A stretch of 36,344 nt of DNA from a virus. The notes below the pieces were generated by a model that saw only the letters and a list, made by a program, of their open reading frames with translations, was not told where the DNA came from and made no database searches. The stretch covers positions 1 to 36,344 of the IMG/VR virus record IMGVR_UViG_3300031772_000130; one strand, written 5' to 3'. The translations under genes were made by a program, and so were the position numbers. Positions 23,109 through 30,951 of this stretch are shown here, piece by piece (within the stretch, counting starts at the first letter, position 1; the number at the start of each line of letters is the position of its first letter).

Positions 23109-24579
23109 TGTATATGTTCTTTCTACTGGTCTAGTAATGCCAACTTATGATAGTATTAGAGCTGATCTAGAAGTTGATTTTAAAGTCGCTTTTGGCGATG
23201 ATATAGACGTATCCGATCAAGCATTATTCGGGCAAATAATAGCCATAATAGCAAAATGGGTAGGCAAGAATTTTCTAATGGGACAAGAGATCTATACATC
23301 AAGAGACCCTGATCAAGCGGAAGGGGTCAGTCTGGATTATATTATTGCAGAGAATAATATGCGCCGTTTGCCAGCTTTACCGACAACCGTTGAAAATGCC
23401 ATACTTTATGCTACTCCGGGATCAACAATCCCAGCCGGAAAAAGAGCAAAAGCACTCAATCAAACGGTTGAATATGTGCTTGATGCTGATGTTTTAATAT
23501 TCGATCCGGCGGTAATATATGCAAAAATAGAATTAACTTCTGTTACAACCGGGGTTATATATTCCATAGCGATCAATTCTATAACTTACGCTTATACAGC
23601 ATTAGGTGGAGATACTGTTAATGATGTTTTGAGTGAAATTAAAACACTGATTGAAGCCGGATCATGGACAGGTACGGTTACAGTTGACGGTAATTATATT
23701 ATATTAGATGATACAGTTCAATTTGATGTTCTTTCTAGCAATATGAGCACTATACTGGAAGGTAATTATGGGAATTTTTCATGCGCTGAAACAGGGGCAA
23801 ATAGCCTACCTGCAAATAGTTTGACTGAAATTGTCACAGCCGCGACAGGTTGGCAAAGTTTAATCAATCCTACCCCGGGAGTACTAGGAAGAGCTATTGA
23901 ATCAGACACAGAAACAAGAATAAGACGTGAATATAGTATCAGTAACGGCAATGGAACGGAAGAGGCTATAAGAGATCGTCTGTTAGATACCGTTGCAAAC
24001 GTTACACAAGCGATAGTTGTAAGTAATCGAACTGATGCCGTTGATGGTGATGGCCGCCCACCTCATAGCTTTGAGGCTATTGTTGTTGGAGGCGATAAAA
24101 CGGATATAGCAAATACTCTATGGAATGTAGCAGCACAAGGGATAATGTTTACAGGTTCTATAAACAGTGATGGCAGTACTTCCCCCACAATACCCGGAAG
24201 CGGGATTTTAATAACAGATAGTCAAGGATATTCACAGTTGATTCGATTCTCACGTCCTGAGTCTGTGTATATTTGGGTTAATTTGGAGCTCTCCTTATAC
24301 AGTGAAGAAGATTATCCGACTAATGGGGACGATTTAGTAAAAGCTGCTATTATTGATTGGTCGCTTCAAAACACTAATATAACAATTGGGAAAGATGTTA
24401 TCCGGCAAAGGCTCTCAATTCCTATTTACACGATTCCGGGGATTGAGGATATTACTATTGAATTGTTTGGATCAACAAATTCCGGAGCAACCCCAACCTA
24501 TACAGAAACTAATATAACTATATCAAGTAGGCAAGTTGCAGTTTTCACACTAAGTAAAATTACTATCACAGTAGTTTAA
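23101..24579 (+). CDS. Baseplate J-like protein
   Basis: A 492-residue protein. N-terminal features of baseplate J: P-T-Y-D-S-I-R-A-D-L, L-F-G-Q-I-I-A-I-I-A-K-W, A-E-G-V-S-L-D-Y-I-I-A, T-I-P-A-G-K-R-A. The core has N-S-L-T-E-I-V-T-A-A-T-G-W, G-R-A-I-E-S-D-T-E-T-R-I-R-R and I-R-D-R-L-L-D-T-V-A-N-V. An extra domain is inserted at about 145-215 (Y-S-I-A-I-N-S-I-T-Y-A-Y-T-A). It links the wedge to the fibre-bearing proteins. Confidence 0.9.
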   Translation: MSNVYVLSTGLVMPTYDSIRADLEVDFKVAFGDDIDVSDQALFGQIIAIIAKWVGKNFLMGQEIYTSRDPDQAEGVSLDYIIAENNMRRLPALPTTVENAILYATPGSTIPAGKRAKALNQTVEYVLDADVLIFDPAVIYAKIELTSVTTGVIYSIAINSITYAYTALGGDTVNDVLSEIKTLIEAGSWTGTVTVDGNYIILDDTVQFDVLSSNMSTILEGNYGNFSCAETGANSLPANSLTEIVTAATGWQSLINPTPGVLGRAIESDTETRIRREYSISNGNGTEEAIRDRLLDTVANVTQAIVVSNRTDAVDGDGRPPHSFEAIVVGGDKTDIANTLWNVAAQGIMFTGSINSDGSTSPTIPGSGILITDSQGYSQLIRFSRPESVYIWVNLELSLYSEEDYPTNGDDLVKAAIIDWSLQNTNITIGKDVIRQRLSIPIYTIPGIEDITIELFGSTNSGATPTYTETNITISSRQVAVFTLSKITITVV

Positions 24580-24599
24580 AAACTAAAAAGGGGTTGTTA

Positions 24600-25172
24600 A
24601 TGAGTAGTTTTAGAGTAGAAAAGGAAGAATATAAACAACAAATTCAACTAATGTTATCTACTATGAAAGAAAAAAGTAACTTGATGAAACTAATGGAAGT
24701 CTTGTCAAATAATTTTTCAAAATCACAAGATCAACTAATAGAAATTCGAGATTACTTTACATTAGAAAATGCGGAAGGTGTTCAACTTGATGTGATTGGG
24801 AAAATTGCAGGACAAATTCGTAACGGATTGAGTGATGTTGAGTATAGAAAAAAAATTAAAATTAAAATCGCTATCAATAATGGATCAGGCGAGGCAGAAG
24901 TTTTTTACAATGCTATCATAGGATTGAAGGAATTAGCTTCAAAAGTGCAATTAAAAAATCTCGGCAATGCAGATCTTATGATCTGGATCAATGCCCCTAT
25001 AACATATAGTGATTTTGAAGAAATAAAACGGATCACCGCAGCAGGTGTCAATTTGCAAATTATCGCCGGATCGGATGATCCGTTTGTGTTTGCTGATGAT
25101 GTTGATGGTGAGGGATTCAGTGAAGTTGGTTTTACAAGCGTTGGTGGCAAATTACAAGAATTATTCATATAA
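24600..25172 (+). CDS. Tail protein, DUF2612-type (gpI-like)
   Basis: A 190-residue protein. ATG 24600 follows AAAAGGGG; TTG 24594 is unlikely. Features: an N-terminal helix, L-E-N-A-E-G-V-Q-L-D-V-I-G-K-I-A-G-Q-I-R, D-V-E-Y-R-K-K-I-K-I-K-I-A-I-N, and a C-terminal strand set (A-A-G-V-N-L-Q-I-I-A-G-S). Like gpI of P2-type phages it sits between baseplate J and the fibre and connects them. Confidence 0.8.
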   Translation: MSSFRVEKEEYKQQIQLMLSTMKEKSNLMKLMEVLSNNFSKSQDQLIEIRDYFTLENAEGVQLDVIGKIAGQIRNGLSDVEYRKKIKIKIAINNGSGEAEVFYNAIIGLKELASKVQLKNLGNADLMIWINAPITYSDFEEIKRITAAGVNLQIIAGSDDPFVFADDVDGEGFSEVGFTSVGGKLQELFI

Positions 25173-25191
25173 ATAAAAGGAGTTTAAAAAT

Positions 25192-26331
25192 ATGGCAAAA
25201 CCTACTGAAAATTACGATTGGGCTATAAACAATACTACGGGGGCGACAATGGGACAAGCCAATAAAATCGCAACCGACACAACCCATAGAAATAACGGAT
25301 GGGAAGAATTGGAAAAACCGCCCAGAAATTATTTTAATTATTGGATGAATGCAGTAATGAAGTTTCTTGATTATATTATTGATGAAGCTTTGGAAGGCGT
25401 TTTTACCTTTACAGGCAAAAAATCATTCACAAATGAAGTTGTAATTAACGGAGTTGAATCCTTAGGCACTATGGCATCTATTCGGGGTGAAACTTTGGGC
25501 ACAGCTTTCACCACGTCAACATGGCAAAACGCAACAATAACAGCCCTTTCGAGTAATTCAATCGCTTATTTTAACGCCACTACTGACGCTTTATGTGTGT
25601 ATACATTTAATGGTGCTACTTGGAGCTTAACAGGATCGCCTTTTTACGTCACAGCTCCCGGAGCCACAGCCCCATCAATAACAGCCCTTTCGAGTAATTC
25701 AATCGCTTTTATCGATGAAGGCGTTCAAGAACTTCGCAAATATACCTTCAACGGCTCTACTTGGAGCTTGACAGGATCAGGATTAGCTGTCACAGGGTTT
25801 TTTAACATGCACGCCTTATCAGCATTATCAAGTAATTCAGTGGCTTTTTACCACTATGGCACTAATGAATTACGCACGTATACATTTAATGGTGCTACTT
25901 GGAGCTTAACAGGATCGGCGTTAGTTTTGTCTAGTGCTTTTGGTGTCGGCGTACTAACAGTATTATCAAGTAATTCAGTCGCTTTTGTTGCTTCAAATGA
26001 AGAAAAATTATACAAATATACATTTAGCGGATCGGCTTGGAGTGTAACAGGTTCAAGCCTAAGCCTTACAGTAGGTAATCAACCTACTATATGCGCTCTT
26101 ACACCTTCAACAATAGTTTTCACAGATACGAACGGAGTTGTAAGACTTTATTATTTCAATGGATCTTCTTGGGTTGCCATAGACACCTCGTATACAGTAG
26201 CGTCAACAGATACACCGACTATTACAGCGTTAAGAGCAAACACAATTGCATGGTATGATCAAGGTAATCAGAGAATAAGGCAATATAAAATAGAATGGGC
26301 TCCTGCAACACCATTCCAATTGTCAGTGTAA
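25192..26331 (+). CDS. Tail fibre / receptor-binding protein with six propeller-like repeats
   Basis: A 379-residue protein. Residues 1-115 are an attachment part (Y-D-W-A-I-N-N...W-E-E-L-E-K-P-P-R-N-Y-F-N-Y-W-M-N), common in phage fibre N-termini. Residues about 118-379 hold six repeats of about 45 residues with consensus I-T-A-L-S-S-N-S-I-A-F...L-x-x-Y-T-F-N-G-x-T-W-S-L-T-G. These look like beta-propeller blades. Some repeats are almost identical in DNA, so they expand by recombination. Likely binds host surface sugars or protein. Confidence 0.75.
   Translation: MAKPTENYDWAINNTTGATMGQANKIATDTTHRNNGWEELEKPPRNYFNYWMNAVMKFLDYIIDEALEGVFTFTGKKSFTNEVVINGVESLGTMASIRGETLGTAFTTSTWQNATITALSSNSIAYFNATTDALCVYTFNGATWSLTGSPFYVTAPGATAPSITALSSNSIAFIDEGVQELRKYTFNGSTWSLTGSGLAVTGFFNMHALSALSSNSVAFYHYGTNELRTYTFNGATWSLTGSALVLSSAFGVGVLTVLSSNSVAFVASNEEKLYKYTFSGSAWSVTGSSLSLTVGNQPTICALTPSTIVFTDTNGVVRLYYFNGSSWVAIDTSYTVASTDTPTITALRANTIAWYDQGNQRIRQYKIEWAPATPFQLSV
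25541..26310 (+). repeat. Six imperfect coding repeats in the tail fibre gene
   Basis: Units begin about 25541, 25679, 25822, 25960, 26092 and 26218, about 135 bases apart. Identical DNA stretches persist between units: the word CAGCCCTTTCGAGTAATTC occurs near 25541 and 25682, and GGTGCTACTTGGAGCTTAAC near 25612 and 25890. This shows recent unit copying. The last two units are more diverged. Confidence 0.75.
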
Positions 26332-26346
26332 AAAGGAGAAAAATAA

Positions 26347-27960
26347 ATGACTAATGTTGTATTGATAATGAAAGGTAAAGGTACAGGAGCAAGTGCAAGC
26401 GATACCAACGGAGGCGGCTGGTATGGTGAGTATCAAGATTCGAATGGTGCGCTTTTATATTCTTGGGATGTGATTCAAGGCGCTAATGGCGCACCCATTT
26501 CTACCGCTGCAAGTGCGGCTGCCACTGATAATGGTAGTGGGAAAGTACGGATAACAAAAGGCGCTTCTTTTTCTGCTTCTTTTGTTAATGCACTTGTATA
26601 TTGTGATTTTGCAGCAACATACACAGATGGAAGATATCAAATTATTGCAGTCGATCCCTCCGGTAATTATATAGATATTGAATTAGCGTACTCAGCCGAT
26701 GCGACCGTTACAACGGCAAAAGTCGGCGGTGCATTAGCGACACACACAGCATTAAGACCGCTTTTAGGTAATAAGGTTGTTGCACTTATAAGCAACTGTG
26801 TTACGTACAATACAGCTGACGCTACTGGAACATTTGCAACTAGCGATAAGGGTATTATGTCAATTGCAAATGTTATAACTGGTGCAAATGTAACAGAAAG
26901 AATTGCAAATAGTCTCCGAATTTATGGTGTTAGTAGTGTCACAGGGTTGCGAGATTATGCCAATAAAACGATTCTAGATGGCGCTTCCAAAACGATAGGC
27001 TTAGGTTATTATACAAATTCGGCTGATGGTTGTGTGATTGTCGATAATTTCACTTGTCAGCATTTTGGGTTTGGTGGTATGCACATTTGGGCGCCGAATT
27101 GCTTTGTCAAAAACTGCTATGTGTATAATGTCGGCGGTGTTTCAACCTTGACAGATCCTACAAACTTCCCATACCACGGCATTAGGACAGGGGCGTATGG
27201 TGTCATGGAGCACTGTTATATTGATACTGTGGTTGGTGGTTATGGTTATCTCAATACTATGTATTACTCGACTGTGCGGGGTTGTGTAATAAAAAATGCT
27301 GAATTAGGTGGAAATTCTACCGGGACAGCAACCACTTGTGCAATACACTATTCAAAATGCAGGTTTGAAAATAATGGAGCGTATCAGGTACGCTTGATTG
27401 ACGGTAATCTTGATAATTGTATTATCAAGGGTAATAGTGCCGCTCTTGTGGTTGTCGCTTACAACTCGGATCAGGTTGGAACAAGATCATACGTTTCTAT
27501 AACAAACTGCGTCTTCGACGGACTAAATAAAACCAATGCCAGAGTCGGTATTTTATGTGATGGTTCGGCAACCACACCACCTCTACGTTATGTTATTATG
27601 AACAATGTTTTTACTCGGCTTGGGGTTGGTGTGAAAAGTGTTTATAATTTTGGTTATGGTATTGTGGTTAATTATAACTGTTTTTATGACAATACTAACA
27701 ACGTTGACACAAACGGCTATATTATAATCGACCACACAAACCCATTTAATATATATAGCGATCCAAAGTTTGTAGATTATACTAATTATTTCATTACAAA
27801 AGCAAGCCCACTGTATAAGACAGGCACAGGATCATTAAACGCTGCTACACCTAGACTAAGTACGAACTTTTACGATTTAGGGATTTCCTATTCTGATGTC
27901 ATCGCTGGGAGTGGAGGATCAAATGGCTTATTCTTTGAAAGTGGATTATTCAGGAGCTAA
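26347..27960 (+). CDS. Tail spike-like protein with parallel beta-helix
   Basis: A 537-residue protein. The N-terminal 200 residues are Gly/Ala/Thr-rich. From about 200 to 480 come repeated short strands of beta-helix type (N-F-T-C-Q-H-F-G-F-G-G-M-H-I-W, N-C-Y-V-Y-N-V-G-G, C-V-I-K-N-A-E-L-G-G-N, C-I-I-K-G-N-S-A). The end carries S-D-P-K-F-V-D-Y-T-N-Y-F-I-T-K-A-S-P-L-Y-K-T-G, a pattern typical of right-handed beta-helix proteins. It may bind or degrade surface polysaccharide; no catalytic residues can be named. AAGGAG before ATG 26347. Confidence 0.75.
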   Translation: MTNVVLIMKGKGTGASASDTNGGGWYGEYQDSNGALLYSWDVIQGANGAPISTAASAAATDNGSGKVRITKGASFSASFVNALVYCDFAATYTDGRYQIIAVDPSGNYIDIELAYSADATVTTAKVGGALATHTALRPLLGNKVVALISNCVTYNTADATGTFATSDKGIMSIANVITGANVTERIANSLRIYGVSSVTGLRDYANKTILDGASKTIGLGYYTNSADGCVIVDNFTCQHFGFGGMHIWAPNCFVKNCYVYNVGGVSTLTDPTNFPYHGIRTGAYGVMEHCYIDTVVGGYGYLNTMYYSTVRGCVIKNAELGGNSTGTATTCAIHYSKCRFENNGAYQVRLIDGNLDNCIIKGNSAALVVVAYNSDQVGTRSYVSITNCVFDGLNKTNARVGILCDGSATTPPLRYVIMNNVFTRLGVGVKSVYNFGYGIVVNYNCFYDNTNNVDTNGYIIIDHTNPFNIYSDPKFVDYTNYFITKASPLYKTGTGSLNAATPRLSTNFYDLGISYSDVIAGSGGSNGLFFESGLFRS

Positions 27961-27963
27961 AAA

Positions 27964-28128
27964 ATGATGATTTCAATTTTTATATTAACTTTTATCATGT
28001 TAATCGTGACAATTATCTATGAAGTGATTTTCCCATTAAAATTAAAATGTAAGTTTTACAGAATAAAAAAAATTTCAGTTGATATAGTAAGAGTAGAAAA
28101 AAATAAAGCATTAGAAGAGGTAGCTTAA
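27964..28128 (+). CDS. Small membrane protein, 54 aa
   Basis: It starts 3 bases after the tail spike stop and overlaps the next ATG (TAATG). Residues 1-25 form one membrane segment (M-I-S-I-F-I-L-T-F-I-M-L-I-V-T-I-I-Y), followed by a basic, charged tail (K-L-K-C-K-F-Y-R-I-K-K). No clear ribosome-binding site beyond the upstream GGAGC, so translation is probably coupled. Opens the lysis/membrane gene group; a small holin-like role is possible but unproven. Confidence 0.6.
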   Translation: MMISIFILTFIMLIVTIIYEVIFPLKLKCKFYRIKKISVDIVRVEKNKALEEVA

Positions 28129-28718
28129 TGAAATTCTTATCTAATTTTGATGTTATAGGTTGGGGAATAGTTTTTTTTCAAGTCTGTATCACATTGATAC
28201 TATTAGTAAGTTTGTTTTTAAAAAGTAAGTTTGGCAGATGGTCGATTGGGAAAAATGGAATAACCTACTCCCATATCACAGAAAAAGATTGTATAATTGA
28301 GAAGCAAATGCTTTTTGCTACTAGAAAAGGAGCACTAATTCATAGCCAGCAATTAGAATTTGTAAAAAACACATTAAATCTTGTTGAAAAGGGTGCCGGA
28401 TACACACATTATAATATGGTTGTGACAGTTATTATTGATCGGATGCTTGATCTTCTTCGTGTGTTTTTTGAAGATAATGGTTACGCTGATATGACTGAAA
28501 GTGAATTTGACGCTTACATTGAAACAACAAGTGCTTTTATGTTTGAAACGGCAAAAACAATAAGCACGGACAATTATATTGCTGAAATAATGGGGATGGG
28601 GCGAAAAGAGATGTTTATCCTTTGCGGTCAAGGATTAAGAAGGATATTTGATGATCATATTACAGACATCTTAAAAATGGCTCGAAGCTTGGCAATAAAG
28701 GCAAAAAATAAAAAATGA
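28128..28718 (+). CDS. Membrane-anchored protein of unknown function, 196 aa
   Basis: One N-terminal membrane segment at about residues 11-33 (G-W-G-I-V-F-F-Q-V-C-I-T-L-I-L-L-V-S-L-F-L), then a long soluble helical domain with F-V-K-N-T-L-N-L-V-E-K and a basic end. N-terminal anchor plus large domain is seen in some phage lysis accessory proteins, but I do not recognise the family. It overlaps its neighbours by 1 and 4 bases and so belongs to the lysis operon. Confidence 0.65.
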   Translation: MKFLSNFDVIGWGIVFFQVCITLILLVSLFLKSKFGRWSIGKNGITYSHITEKDCIIEKQMLFATRKGALIHSQQLEFVKNTLNLVEKGAGYTHYNMVVTVIIDRMLDLLRVFFEDNGYADMTESEFDAYIETTSAFMFETAKTISTDNYIAEIMGMGRKEMFILCGQGLRRIFDDHITDILKMARSLAIKAKNKK

Positions 28719-29233
28719 AAATAATAAAAGACTTTCTGACATTCAATCCATATTCGAGGCCCGGAACAAAAATAAAAAAAATTAAGGGTTTAGTTGTGCA
28801 TTGGGTTGCAAATAAAAACACAACAGCTTTACAAAATAGAAACTTTTTTGAATCACGTAAAAATCAAAAAAAAGAATATGGATCAGCACATTATATTATT
28901 GATCCAAACGGTGATATTATACAATGTGTTCCTGATAATGAAATAGCGTATCATGTCGGTGCGCTTATTTATACAGAAAAAGCACGTCTTGAATTAGGTT
29001 ATTATCCAAATAATTGCACAATTGGTGTTGAGTGCTGTCATATTGATGATGCTGGAAACATGACTACTTTTACATATCAAGCACTTATTGAGCTATTACA
29101 CGAACTCATGCAAAAATATGAGCTTAACAGTAGCAATTTATACAGACATTATGATATAACTGAAAAATTATGTCATAAATGGTTTGTTGAAAACCCCAAT
29201 GAATGGGAAAAATTAAAAGGAGACTTAAAATGA
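28715..29233 (+). CDS. N-acetylmuramoyl-L-alanine amidase (endolysin)
   Basis: A 172-residue Amidase_2 enzyme that cuts the amide bond between muramic acid and L-alanine. Zinc ligands, by comparison with T7 lysozyme: His29 (V-V-H-W), His145 (Y-R-H-Y-D) and Cys153 (K-L-C-H-K-W-F); Tyr60 (A-H-Y-I-I-D-P-N-G) and Lys151 fit the catalytic positions. There is no signal peptide, so release needs a holin; the next gene encodes a candidate. Length is that of a single-domain endolysin without a wall-binding module. Confidence 0.9.
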   Translation: MKIIKDFLTFNPYSRPGTKIKKIKGLVVHWVANKNTTALQNRNFFESRKNQKKEYGSAHYIIDPNGDIIQCVPDNEIAYHVGALIYTEKARLELGYYPNNCTIGVECCHIDDAGNMTTFTYQALIELLHELMQKYELNSSNLYRHYDITEKLCHKWFVENPNEWEKLKGDLK

Positions 29234-29568
29234 ATTTTTACAATTTAAATTTCACAATGGTTGACATGGGTATTATCACACTAATCATAATATTGATGCA
29301 GCTTATAAAAAAATGTGTAAAAAAAGAGCCAAAAAGACCCACATTTAACATTTTTAGTATAAAAGACTTATTTCCTATTTTTACCCTCGCTTTGGGTCTA
29401 ATTTTTGCAAATGGCGTTGCTTTTTTAACTTGTTCAAAAGTAGAAAAAGAATACCTTGATTTTATTTTTTTAAAAACTTTTACCTACTTTTTAGGATCGA
29501 TTGCTTTTTATGACGTTTTGATTGAAAAAATTATAAAGTATATGCGATATAAAAAGGAGCGTAGATAA
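29230..29568 (+). CDS. Candidate holin, 112 aa
   Basis: ATG 29230 overlaps the endolysin stop (ATGA), with AAAAGGAG before it. Hydrophobic segments lie at about residues 10-27 (M-V-D-M-G-I-I-T-L-I-I-I-L-M), 47-67 (L-F-P-I-F-T-L-A-L-G-L-I-F-A-N-G-V-A-F) and 77-95 (Y-L-D-F-I-F-L-K-T-F-T-Y-F-L-G-S-I-A-F), with basic residues between and a basic tail (R-Y-K-K-E-R-R). Three membrane segments next to the endolysin fit a class I holin. No sequence family is claimed. Confidence 0.7.
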   Translation: MNFYNLNFTMVDMGIITLIIILMQLIKKCVKKEPKRPTFNIFSIKDLFPIFTLALGLIFANGVAFLTCSKVEKEYLDFIFLKTFTYFLGSIAFYDVLIEKIIKYMRYKKERR

Positions 29569-29569
29569 A

Positions 29570-29707
29570 ATGGATGATATAGACAATATTCAAACTACTG
29601 AATGTGTTTGTATTGAGTGTAAAAAGTATGCGCAATGTATATCAATAAAGCGTGGTAAAGTATGGAATGTTCGGCTATGCCCATGTTATGAGGGTTTTTA
29701 TGCTTAA
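29570..29707 (+). CDS. Cys-rich small protein, 45 aa
   Basis: It starts after AAAAAGGAG with good spacing and overlaps the next gene by 8 bases. It contains C-V-C-I-E-C-K-K-Y-A-Q-C and C-P-C-Y-E-G, six cysteines in 45 residues, so probably a metal-binding mini-protein. It resembles in style the Cys-rich genes of the left accessory block. Its presence among lysis genes is odd; function unknown. Confidence 0.65.
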   Translation: MDDIDNIQTTECVCIECKKYAQCISIKRGKVWNVRLCPCYEGFYA

Positions 29708-30032
29708 AGTGAAATATATTAAAATAGGTGTTTTTTTAATTGTTTTAATGCTTGTTTTATTTTTTTTATATTGTTTTTTTAATGATTTTTTAAAAAATAA
29801 TCCAGTTATTAAATGGCTTCTTGGTGCTTCTAGTGTTGTGGGGGGTTATTTAATAGCACAGAAAAAACAAAAAAATAAGGTTATCTCTGAAATTAAAAAC
29901 AGCAACACTAAAATAAAAAAAAATAAGGAGGATTTAAAAAATGAAATTGATAAAATTGAGCACAATACTTATTCTAGTACTGATCTCAACAATGATCCTA
30001 TCATCCAACGAAGCAAAAATAGAGAAAATTAA
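29700..30032 (+). CDS. Membrane protein with C-terminal coiled region, 110 aa (spanin-like pair, part 1)
   Basis: ATG 29700 follows GAGGG and overlaps the preceding stop; in-frame ATGs upstream lie inside that gene. Residues 6-28 form a membrane segment, and a second weak hydrophobic stretch (W-L-L-G-A-S-S-V-V-G-G-Y-L-I-A) lies at 50-66. The remainder is Lys/Glu/Asn-rich and coiled-coil-like (I-K-K-N-K-E-D-L-K-N-E-I-D-K-I). Its last 92 bases overlap the next gene in another frame, as in Rz/Rz1 spanins. An inner-membrane spanin is a reasonable but unproven reading. Confidence 0.6.
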   Translation: MLKVKYIKIGVFLIVLMLVLFFLYCFFNDFLKNNPVIKWLLGASSVVGGYLIAQKKQKNKVISEIKNSNTKIKKNKEDLKNEIDKIEHNTYSSTDLNNDPIIQRSKNREN

Positions 30033-30336
30033 ATATAATGGTGTGGAAGGTTATTTTATCAATCAAGCGTATTATAATCAAATTCTTGTTTTAGAGGCTG
30101 AAAATAAAAGCTTCTCCTTCCAGATTTCAGAATATGAGAATCAAAAAAAACGATATGAAGAGTTAATGTTGATCAATGATAATATTGAAAAAAGTTTAAA
30201 AAATGAGTTAAAAGACTATGAACGATTAAAAAGATATAACAATATTAAAAATTATATGCTTACAGGCAGTATAGCACTAGATATAGTGCTTGCAGGTGTG
30301 CTAGCGTGTGTGATAATTGTCGGTGTAGAAAAATAA
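29941..30336 (+). CDS. Exported membrane protein with coiled coil, 131 aa (spanin-like pair, part 2)
   Basis: ATG 29941 has a strong AAGGAGG site inside the upstream gene. Residues 1-22 look like a signal sequence (L-S-T-I-L-I-L-V-L-I-S-T-M-I-L-S-S). Residues about 50-100 are coiled-coil-like (E-N-Q-K-K-R-Y-E-E-L-M). Residues about 107-128 form a C-terminal membrane segment. No lipobox Cys follows the signal, so it is not a standard outer-membrane spanin. The shape is that of a unimolecular spanin without the lipid anchor. It ends the late operon. Confidence 0.6.
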   Translation: MKLIKLSTILILVLISTMILSSNEAKIEKIKYNGVEGYFINQAYYNQILVLEAENKSFSFQISEYENQKKRYEELMLINDNIEKSLKNELKDYERLKRYNNIKNYMLTGSIALDIVLAGVLACVIIVGVEK

Positions 30337-30359
30337 AAGGCTGTTTAGGCAGCCTTTTT
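30335..30359. terminator. Bidirectional terminator between late operon and regulator
   Basis: AAAAGGCTG (30335-30343), loop TTTAGG, CAGCCTTTT (30350-30358). The nine-pair stem has A-runs on one side and T-runs on the other, so it can stop transcription from both convergent genes (29941 forward and 30361 reverse). Confidence 0.9.
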
Positions 30360-30360
30360 A

Positions 30361-30837
30361 TCATATCAACTGAATTCTTTTCCCTCGCCCTAACTTCATG
30401 ATCGGTAAGCCTAGTTCACGTGCTTTTTTTAGAATAGTTACCCTTGAACACTTAAAATATTCTTCTGCTGCTTTTGAGCCCTTTTCAGTATAAATCTCTA
30501 TGAATTTATCATTATCGATTCTCTTTAAAAGGCCTCTGCCCTTTCGCAATGGTAATAGATCAAGCTCTTTCACTTTTCTATGCACTGATGATACTGAAAT
30601 GGTATAATGCTTTGCTGCTTCAACAATACTATGGTTTTGTAAAAAAGTTATAAAAGTAGCATCATCAATATTTTTTATCTTTGTTTTATAGTTTGATGTT
30701 AATCCAAGTTGCTTTGCTATGTTATGAGCGGAAACATAACAAATATTAAGCTTTTTTGCTATTTCTTTATATGACATAGTTTTTTTTAGTCTCAGAAATT
30801 CCTCAATTGATATCTTTTTACTTTCATTTTCTGGCAT
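30361..30837 (-). CDS. Regulator with three tandem helix-turn-helix units
   Basis: The only minus-strand gene, 158 residues. Three units of about 48 residues share the pattern F-I-x...A-A-K/E-x-Y-x-I/C-S...V-x-x-K-x-K/R-E-L-x-L: unit 1 has S-Y-K-E-I-A-K-K-L-N-I, unit 2 S-I-V-E-A-A-K-H-Y-T-I, unit 3 G-S-K-A-A-E-E-Y-F-K-C. Units 2 and 3 end in Gly/Arg/Lys arms (L-R-K-G-R-G; L-G-R-G-K-R) like AT-hooks. Such a protein should contact a long asymmetric site. AGGAGG precedes ATG. It is divergent from the replication gene and probably controls one or both promoters. Confidence 0.8.
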   Translation of the reverse strand: MPENESKKISIEEFLRLKKTMSYKEIAKKLNICYVSAHNIAKQLGLTSNYKTKIKNIDDATFITFLQNHSIVEAAKHYTISVSSVHRKVKELDLLPLRKGRGLLKRIDNDKFIEIYTEKGSKAAEEYFKCSRVTILKKARELGLPIMKLGRGKRIQLI

Positions 30838-30860
30838 ATCTTAATAGCCTCCTGTTTACT

Positions 30861-30889
30861 ATCTTAGCATAAAAAAGTAGAAAAAGCAA
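30861..30889 (-). promoter_or_regulatory. Promoter of the regulator gene
   Basis: Read on the minus strand: TTGCTT (30889-30884), a 17-base spacer, TAAGAT (30866-30861), then the AGGAGG site and ATG. Divergent from the replication promoter; the two -35 boxes are about 33 bases apart, leaving room for a shared operator. Confidence 0.7.
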
Positions 30890-30922
30890 TGTTTAATCTA
30901 TCTATATATTTAATTTATTGTA

Positions 30923-30951
30923 TTTACTTTTTAAGAAATATAGTGTAAAAT
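30923..30951 (+). promoter_or_regulatory. Promoter of the replication gene
   Basis: TTTACT at 30923-30928, a 17-base spacer, TAAAAT at 30946-30951, then AAAAGGAG before ATG 30976. The word AGTGTAAAAT (30942-30951) covering the -10 box also occurs upstream of the -35 box in all three repeated promoter cassettes, suggesting a common binding site. Confidence 0.7.

Noticed and set aside
29941-30336. Rz1-type outer-membrane lipoprotein
   Set aside because: No Cys follows the signal-like segment, so a lipobox is absent; only the gene layout is spanin-like.
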